Position numbers and translations under genes: made by a program. Shown piece after piece: positions 14,752-19,987 of a stretch of 19,987 nt of DNA. The stretch lies in contig JAEZSA010000027.1 of the NCBI GenBank assembly GCA_023422115.1, forward strand, positions 1-19,987, given 5' to 3'. How positions within the stretch are numbered: position 1 is the stretch's first letter; every line of letters starts with the position of its first letter. The stretch is from Bacillota bacterium (lineage in GTDB: Bacteria > Bacillota_I > Bacilli_A > ML615J-28 > CAG-698). The notes under the pieces were generated by a model. That model was not told the origin of the DNA. It saw only the letters and a list, made by a program, of their open reading frames with translations, and did not search any database.

Positions 14752-15897
14752 TTATAACAATGAATCCAATAAATAATAACCAATTCCATTGCTCATAATA
14801 TCTTCATATTCTGGAATATTATTCACAATAAATTTTCCTAATTCCCCATTCCCATAAATATCATTATAAGCCTCTAAAATAGAGAGAATAGATAATGAAT
14901 GACGTGCAACTCGCTCATTGATATGAACGGGAGCTGCATATAAGACTCCTAATTTTTCTGCTTTTTGATAGAACTTATCATTACCACTAAGGATTAAATC
15001 CTCGATAAATTTGCCTCTAATTTTTCCTTGTGATGCGTTCGATGTTTCGCAAAGAAAAGCTAAGGTATCAGTAAAATCCCCTAATTCACGATGTGACAAG
15101 CCATGAAGGTTGGTTGGTGATACCTCTACTGATATCAAAACTCCCTCCATGTCCATTTTAAATGCTGCTTTAGCTGCCACTGATGTTGCTCTTTGATGTG
15201 CCACAATCGCGTTGATTGTTAAATACTCTGGGGATGCTTCATGTAAATCGATCGTCACATCAATCTTGTTTTGAATGATACATTGTGTGATTGCATAAGC
15301 TACTTTTTCGGTATAAGTACCATCTTCACAACCGGGATAAGCTCGGTTTAAATTACGAGTGTCAATGTTTGATAATTTTTGTCCTGAAGTACGATGAACG
15401 TAAATATCAGGATTTGGCCATTGCTCCGTATTATTAGTAGCTCTTGAACCAAATTTAAACGTTCTCAGCCCATTTGCTGTTTCGATGTGATAAAACATCG
15501 ATGATGCTTCCTGGGGCTGCGAATGGGTAAATGCACTTTTATTCGCTTCAGTAATGATGTATACCGTTCCTTTTGTTACGGTAATATTTTCCAATAATAA
15601 CGTTGCTGTCAACTGGCTTGATGGTTCATTAGGATGAGTTCCTCCAATGATTAATACACTTGGACCCGGTTCTTCTCCTTCAATAACATAAATATTGCTA
15701 TCTCCGATTGTATTTTTTAGTTTCGGAGAATATTTACTAAATTTTTCAATTCGCGTTACTATCTCTTCGCGAACTACAAATTCCGTTTCATAGTTGGCAA
15801 ATTTTCTAAAATCATAACCACTAATCACTGTTAGAATTACAGTCATTAATAGTAATAATGATGAAATTAAGATGTTTGTTTTTTTAGTCAATTTCAT
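14752..15897 (-). CDS. M14/AstE-AspA-like zinc hydrolase with N-terminal membrane anchor
   Basis: A 381-residue protein with an N-terminal hydrophobic helix (about 9-27) lacking a lipobox, so probably membrane-anchored with the enzyme outside. Zinc ligands appear as GGTHPNEP (H88, E91) and DLHEA (H219); the NLNRAYPG block matches the second enzyme's DLNRIFPG, and E284 in LCETSNASQG is the likely catalytic glutamate. It is longer than the enzyme at 13247-14053, with extra sequence around YVHRTSGQKLSNIDT. The family hydrolyses N-acyl or peptide amide bonds of acidic amino acids. It starts after an AGGTGA site, and its stop overlaps the ribosome site of the next gene. The substrate is unassigned; gamma-glutamyl chains are suggested by context only. 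Confidence 0.83.
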   Translation of the reverse strand: MKLTKKTNILISSLLLLMTVILTVISGYDFRKFANYETEFVVREEIVTRIEKFSKYSPKLKNTIGDSNIYVIEGEEPGPSVLIIGGTHPNEPSSQLTATLLLENITVTKGTVYIITEANKSAFTHSQPQEASSMFYHIETANGLRTFKFGSRATNNTEQWPNPDIYVHRTSGQKLSNIDTRNLNRAYPGCEDGTYTEKVAYAITQCIIQNKIDVTIDLHEASPEYLTINAIVAHQRATSVAAKAAFKMDMEGVLISVEVSPTNLHGLSHRELGDFTDTLAFLCETSNASQGKIRGKFIEDLILSGNDKFYQKAEKLGVLYAAPVHINERVARHSLSILSILEAYNDIYGNGELGKFIVNNIPEYEDIMSNGIGYYLLDSLL

Positions 15898-15904
15898 AAC
15901 TCAC

Positions 15905-16063
15905 CTATTTCATTAACAATAATCTTAAAATAAATAAAATTAAGATGATTGCTCCTGTAATTTTCTCAGTGATTTTCTCTGTTTTATAAACATAAATGAC
16001 AATCATTGTACAAATAATTGCAATTAATGCGATATATAAAATAGTAATTATTGTTGCTAGCAT
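15905..16063 (-). CDS. 52-residue two-helix membrane peptide beside the DctM permease
   Basis: A small hydrophobic protein with two predicted membrane helices (about 4-26 and 36-50) joined by a short polar turn, YKTEKITEKI. The frame extends upstream to 16123, inside the permease gene, but an AGGTGA site just before the ATG at 16063 fits a start there, 8 bases after the permease stop codon. It is too short to be a normal four-helix DctQ subunit. Placed between a TRAP large permease and a hydrolase, it could be a reduced small subunit or stabiliser of the permease. I recognise no family, and a chance frame remains possible, though the spacing and hydrophobicity argue for a real gene. Confidence 0.62.
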   Translation of the reverse strand: MLATIITILYIALIAIICTMIVIYVYKTEKITEKITGAIILILFILRLLLMK

Positions 16064-16071
16064 CCTATCAC

Positions 16072-17352
16072 CTACCATATCTTTGCTATGAAGACAATGA
16101 AAATCATAGCATAAGCCAAGCAAACTCCTAATGGAATCAATGCTGCTTTTGTAATTCTAAGATGTTTTTCTTCGCCAACAACATTACTTGCAAAAGTCGC
16201 TGACATCGCCGTTGGTGGTAAAAATTCACCTAAAGCTGCCATTAATGATAATGCGGAAGCCACAACTATCTCATTGGAAGCAAGTAAGGCCATAACGAAT
16301 GGTCCTCCCAAAATAGATGCGGAAGCAAAAGCACTAATTCCACCAAAAACTGGTAGGGTAACCGCAATACCAACATATTGCCAAGCATCAGGAAGACTCA
16401 ATGCATTAATCACAAAATATCCTCTGGCACCATTTAATGTTAATATCTGAACAAACATTCCTACTCCCATTAATAATGACATTGCTGAAAAAGATTTAAC
16501 AACGCCATCATAAACTACTTTAAATGGTTTTGGTTTACTACCAACAAAGAATGTACAAATTGTTGCAATGACAAAAATTAATGGCATACCCAATCCACCA
16601 AAAATGCGTGGAAGAATGTTTTGAAGAATAATCAAGACAACTAGTACTATCAATGGTAATACAACAGTCCATTTTGCTGTTTCCAATACTTTAAAATCAA
16701 GAACTTCTTTTATTTCTTCTAAATCAATTTTTCTAACATGTTTTAATCCTAAGAATAAAACACAAAATATTGCTAATGGTAATGTTAAAGCTAACAAGGG
16801 TAATACGAATCCAACATAAGGGATGTCCACGACATCACAGATCAACATTACTGGAATGTTGATTGGTGGTGCAATCATTCCGAGAATCGATCCAAAGGCA
16901 ACAATTGCACCTGTTTTTGCTTTAGGAATTCCCATTTTCAACATAATTGGAGCAATGATAGCACCCGTACATACGACGGCTGATAAGGAAGATCCCGTTA
17001 TCATCGCTGGAAACATGATGATTAGCATAAAAGAAATTAATAGAATTACTGGTTTTTTATGAAATGCTTTTACAAGAACAACACTAAAATAATTAAGTGC
17101 TCCACTTGCTGTTAATCCGGCCATAAAAATCATAGCGGCTACAATAACAAGAATATTATCTAAATAGGCAAACCCACCTTCAATAAAATGTCTTAACGTA
17201 AATTCCGTATTGGAAAAAATGGCTGATAGTGCTGCCCCAATTATGGCTGATACCATCAAAGAAATTCCAGCAGGAATTTTCACAACAAGTAGCAATATGA
17301 TAAATACTGCTAACATTGCCACAAAATATAATAATTCGATCTCCCAAAGCAT
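16072..17352 (-). CDS. TRAP transporter large permease, DctM-like
   Basis: A 426-residue polytopic membrane protein (about 11-12 helices) of the DctM/ion-transporter superfamily, the catalytic subunit of sodium-driven TRAP uptake systems for carboxylates. Typical marks are MFPAMITGSSLSAVVCTGAI, the APPIN motif in LGMIAPPINIPVML, and GEFLPPTAMSATFAS near the C terminus, the paired substrate/sodium hairpins of the family. Normal TRAP systems also need a DctP solute-binding protein and a DctQ subunit; neither is visible. A GGT gene ends 13 bases upstream and a 52-residue membrane peptide gene follows. Uptake of glutamate or short gamma-glutamyl products is the contextual guess; export cannot be excluded. 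The AAAGGTGA site supports the start. Confidence 0.87.
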   Translation of the reverse strand: MLWEIELLYFVAMLAVFIILLLVVKIPAGISLMVSAIIGAALSAIFSNTEFTLRHFIEGGFAYLDNILVIVAAMIFMAGLTASGALNYFSVVLVKAFHKKPVILLISFMLIIMFPAMITGSSLSAVVCTGAIIAPIMLKMGIPKAKTGAIVAFGSILGMIAPPINIPVMLICDVVDIPYVGFVLPLLALTLPLAIFCVLFLGLKHVRKIDLEEIKEVLDFKVLETAKWTVVLPLIVLVVLIILQNILPRIFGGLGMPLIFVIATICTFFVGSKPKPFKVVYDGVVKSFSAMSLLMGVGMFVQILTLNGARGYFVINALSLPDAWQYVGIAVTLPVFGGISAFASASILGGPFVMALLASNEIVVASALSLMAALGEFLPPTAMSATFASNVVGEEKHLRITKAALIPLGVCLAYAMIFIVFIAKIW

Positions 17353-17365
17353 TTAGTTCACCTTT

Positions 17366-19186
17366 TTAATAACCCAATGCTTTGCCATCACGACGGGGAT
17401 CAGCGCCTCCATGAAGTTTTCCTTCTTCATATATAAATCGAATACCTTGAACTCCACCAAAATATAAATCTATATCGCCACTACCCTCAACAATCACATT
17501 ATAATTCATCGCTGTTAGTTCGTCTTTTACAAGATTGTATAAGGCTCTCTCAACATAGATATCTTTGGATGTTGAAGATAAATCAGTACTGGCACATGCA
17601 TAACTATAAAATCTTGGTGAATTGATTGCCGTCTGAATATCCATACCAAAATCTATCATGTTCAAAATAACTTGTAATACAGCAGACGGAATTCGCATGC
17701 TTCCTGGTGAACCTAATGTTGCATAAGGGTTACCATCTTTCATGATAATAGTTGGCATGATATGACTTACTGGTTGCTTATATGGTTTTACATAAGAAGC
17801 ACTCGTCGATGTTAACGTGAAGCTACTCAATTGATTATTCAAAAAGAAACCTGTTCCTTCTGGAACAATTCCATTTCCAAAGAAGTGATTGATTGTTTGA
17901 GTAACTGATACAATATTTCCATCTTTGTCTGCAGCCGAAAAGGTAGTTGTTGAAAAATGTTCATCATATTCCGTTTCAGAAAAAGATGTGTTTTGTGCGT
18001 TTGATTGATAAGGCCATGGATTACCAAAGTCATCATCACCAATAAAACGACCTAAATAAGCTTGATTTGGGTTAAACTTTTCCCAACGCTCTTCGGCGTA
18101 AGCTTTTGATAATAATCCTTGGATTGGTACTTCAACAAATTTTGAATCAGCGATATACTTTCGTTTATCACCATAAGCTAACTGCATTGCAGTTGCTACA
18201 ACATTAATATATTCCACACTATTGTGTTCTAAATTACTTACATCTCCATAAACTTCTAACATATTTAGAGCTTCAAGGAGAATGATTCCTCCTGAAGATG
18301 GTGTGGTTGCTGATATTACATCATATCCATGATAGGTACCTTGAACTGGTGTCTCAACAATCGGATAATGATTCATGGCATACTCTAAATCATCTAATGT
18401 CATAATTCCACCCTTTTTTGCTAATGTGTTTACGATTGATTCAGCAATTTCTCCTTGATAGAATCCTTCTGATCCTAGATCTGAAATCAATTGCAATGTG
18501 TGAGCTAAATCTGTTTGTACTAGAGTTTCTCCAGTTGCTAATGGTGTAATCCCATCACTGGTAAAAACATCTCTAGTTTCATTTCGTGAGTCCATAATGA
18601 TATAGAAACAATCATTAATGTTATTGGCTAATTCAGGAGTAACTGGAACTCCATTTGCTGCTAGGTCAATTGCTGGTTGCATCACTTCTTGTCGTGTTTT
18701 TACTCCTCGTTCTGCTTGAATTGTCACCAAACCAGCTACTTGAGTTGGAACTCCACAAGATAATGGTCCATAATCTAAATCAGCAGCGCCATTTGGATAT
18801 GCTGATGCATCCCCTGCTGCAGGAACAAACTCACGGAAATTATAAGAAATATATTCTCCAGCACTTGCATCATAAGCCACCATAATTCCTCCGCCACCAA
18901 GTCCAGTAGCGTTTGGTTCTACTACTCCTAGAGCAAAACTCATGGCAACAGCTGCATCAAAAGCATTTCCTCCTGCCTTTAAAACATCAAGTCCCGCTTT
19001 GGCAGCATATGGATTTGCCGCAGCAACAGAACCATTTTCACTAATATAATCTCTTACGGATAAATCGGTGTAGTCATAATTATCGGTATTTCCATTGGGG
19101 GTCTTACAACCAACCAAAGCAATTGTTATAAAAAATATAACAATAAATAAGATAGATTTTTTGGTACTTCGTAAATGAATCAACAT
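17366..19186 (-). CDS. ggt: Gamma-glutamyltransferase (lipoprotein form)
   Basis: A 606-residue Ntn-hydrolase precursor that transfers or hydrolyses gamma-glutamyl groups outside the cell. It begins with a lipoprotein signal ending in ALVGC (C27). Family marks are GGNAFDAAVAMSFALGVVEP, GLGGGGIM, substrate-carboxylate arginine R118 in NFREFVPAA, the self-cleavage site STTTFSAAD with the predicted nucleophile T413, LNNQLSSFT, and GSPGSMRIPSAVLQ. Cleavage would give subunits of about 386 residues after signal removal and 194 residues. In Bacillus anthracis the relative CapD attaches polyglutamate to the wall and trims it; plain GGT degrades polyglutamate from its end. Either role fits here. The start follows AAGGAGGAAAA. 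The DctM permease gene follows after 13 bases. Confidence 0.93.
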   Translation of the reverse strand: MLIHLRSTKKSILFIVIFFITIALVGCKTPNGNTDNYDYTDLSVRDYISENGSVAAANPYAAKAGLDVLKAGGNAFDAAVAMSFALGVVEPNATGLGGGGIMVAYDASAGEYISYNFREFVPAAGDASAYPNGAADLDYGPLSCGVPTQVAGLVTIQAERGVKTRQEVMQPAIDLAANGVPVTPELANNINDCFYIIMDSRNETRDVFTSDGITPLATGETLVQTDLAHTLQLISDLGSEGFYQGEIAESIVNTLAKKGGIMTLDDLEYAMNHYPIVETPVQGTYHGYDVISATTPSSGGIILLEALNMLEVYGDVSNLEHNSVEYINVVATAMQLAYGDKRKYIADSKFVEVPIQGLLSKAYAEERWEKFNPNQAYLGRFIGDDDFGNPWPYQSNAQNTSFSETEYDEHFSTTTFSAADKDGNIVSVTQTINHFFGNGIVPEGTGFFLNNQLSSFTLTSTSASYVKPYKQPVSHIMPTIIMKDGNPYATLGSPGSMRIPSAVLQVILNMIDFGMDIQTAINSPRFYSYACASTDLSSTSKDIYVERALYNLVKDELTAMNYNVIVEGSGDIDLYFGGVQGIRFIYEEGKLHGGADPRRDGKALGY

Positions 19187-19208
19187 TTTTCCTCCTTATA
19201 ATTAATTC

Positions 19209-19222
19209 TGTAAGCGTTTGTA
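19209..19222 (-). promoter_or_regulatory. Candidate cre (CcpA) site upstream of ggt
   Basis: TACAAACGCTTACA on the minus strand matches the catabolite-responsive consensus TGWAANCGNTNWCA at all but two positions (2 and 3). It lies between the preceding terminator and ggt, where binding could repress the operon when sugars are plentiful. A single degenerate match in AT-rich DNA is weak evidence. No convincing -10/-35 pair was found in the same gap. Confidence 0.35.
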
Positions 19223-19230
19223 ATCTGTAG

Positions 19231-19280
19231 TATAAATAAAACGGTATTTACTTGATGAAAAACAAATTAGTAAATATCGT
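19231..19280 (-). terminator. Terminator after the glutamate mutase gene
   Basis: ACGATATTTACT and AGTAAATACCGT on the minus strand pair over 12 positions with one A-C mismatch (19241-19252 with 19269-19280) around a 16-base loop, followed by TTTATTTATA. It starts 10 bases after the stop codon of the glutamate mutase gene and separates that operon from ggt; read-through could still occur. Confidence 0.72.
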
Positions 19281-19290
19281 ATTCTATTTT

Positions 19291-19987
19291 TTAGTCTTGA
19301 TAAGATGAATGACCTACTAGATGTCCCATGCTAACAGCATAGATATCATCAATTGTCATTTGAAAAGAAATTTCTCTTCCCTCTAAAACTGCTCTTTGTG
19401 CAATTTTATCGTGATGAAATTGCTTGATTTCCTCATGAAAACCTAAATTACCAAATTCTAAAATTCTAATTTTTCCTTCTGCATCTCTTGCTGGCAATAT
19501 CTTCCCTGCATTATATTTACTAGGCGCAAAAGGAACATCTAAAATACCTTGTTCAAAAGCACGAACTACGCCAACTGCTAAATCACCTTGCCCTACAGTA
19601 AAAATGGAATCCATTAAGCAATTTACTTCTTTCTCAATTTGCTCCATTTCCATAGTTAATTCTAAACTATCCGATAGTTTTTGATCCACTAACAGTCTGG
19701 TGACTAATTTTGAAGTTTTAATTCCTATTCCATTGGCTTCTTTTGTTGGTATTCCAATCGATTCATGTGGTGTTTTAGTGATCATTTTAGTTGCTTTTGA
19801 TAATGCTCCAACAGTAGAACTCATTGAAATAAGTCCCAATGCTTCAGATTCATCAGCAGGGAATCCTCCCATCCACTGATGGAATACAGTGGTTACAAAA
19901 ACATCTTGATAACCGAATCGGTTTAAATATTCTTCTGTCTGTTTTTGTAATGTTCGTACTGCAGCTACATCTTGAACAATATTACCT
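19291..19987 (-). CDS. glmE: Glutamate mutase epsilon subunit, 5' part outside window
   Basis: C-terminal 231 residues of the large subunit of B12-dependent glutamate mutase (methylaspartate mutase), which converts L-glutamate to 3-methylaspartate in glutamate fermentation. The frame is open to the window edge; an internal ATG at 19872 is not the start. Family blocks are TTVFHQWMGGFP, KTPHESIGIPTKEANGIG, GQGDLAVGVVRAFEQGILD, PFAPSKYNAGKILPARD and REISFQMTIDDIYAVS. The complete protein is usually about 480 residues. GlmS, MutL and methylaspartate ammonia-lyase genes would be expected to the right, outside view. Its presence suggests anaerobic glutamate catabolism, next door to genes that make and may break gamma-glutamyl polymers. 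Confidence 0.93.
   Translation of the reverse strand, partial: GNIVQDVAAVRTLQKQTEEYLNRFGYQDVFVTTVFHQWMGGFPADESEALGLISMSSTVGALSKATKMITKTPHESIGIPTKEANGIGIKTSKLVTRLLVDQKLSDSLELTMEMEQIEKEVNCLMDSIFTVGQGDLAVGVVRAFEQGILDVPFAPSKYNAGKILPARDAEGKIRILEFGNLGFHEEIKQFHHDKIAQRAVLEGREISFQMTIDDIYAVSMGHLVGHSSYQD

Overview
The window is AT-rich, compact bacterial DNA in which every supported gene lies on the minus strand, so transcription runs from high to low coordinates. Genes are packed with short gaps or overlaps, GGAGG-type ribosome binding sites, sigma-A-like promoters and hairpin terminators. TGA is used as a stop and tryptophan is read from TGG, so the genetic code is the standard bacterial one. Five predicted lipoproteins, modular Ig-like/OB-like surface repeats and the gene families suggest a Bacillota or Mycoplasmatota-type organism (for example an Izemoplasmatales, Acholeplasmatales or Haloplasma relative). 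That placement is inference and no marker gene settles it.

Reading in the direction of transcription: at the right edge is the 3' end of the glutamate mutase epsilon subunit gene, closed by a hairpin terminator. Next comes an apparent operon (about 19190 to 9380): a lipoprotein gamma-glutamyltransferase, a DctM-type TRAP permease, a 52-residue two-helix membrane peptide, a membrane-anchored M14/AstE-like zinc hydrolase, a small lipoprotein resembling DUF6305, a second M14-like hydrolase that is a lipoprotein, and a 1252-residue modular lipoprotein. It ends in a GC-rich hairpin. A clear promoter then starts a second operon (about 9330 to 2950): a paralogue of the DUF6305-like lipoprotein, the polyglutamate synthesis genes pgsB, pgsC and pgsW, a PhoPR-type response regulator and histidine kinase, and a family I inorganic pyrophosphatase overlapping the kinase gene.

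The left part is ordinary: a low-specificity threonine aldolase gene with its own promoter, a 57-residue membrane peptide gene with an unusual pair of palindromes upstream, then a HAD phosphatase and truB pair running off the left edge.

The most interesting idea is that the two central operons form one surface poly-gamma-glutamate (or gamma-glutamyl) economy. One makes and senses the polymer (PgsBCW and the two-component system). The other could cut gamma-glutamyl bonds outside the cell (gamma-glutamyltransferase, M14-like hydrolases), capture or import products (DUF6305-like lipoproteins, DctM permease), and border a glutamate fermentation gene (glutamate mutase). The paralogous lipoproteins, one in each operon, tie the two halves together. 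The usual CapA/PgsA gene is not in the window. The individual families are well supported; their cooperation is a hypothesis.
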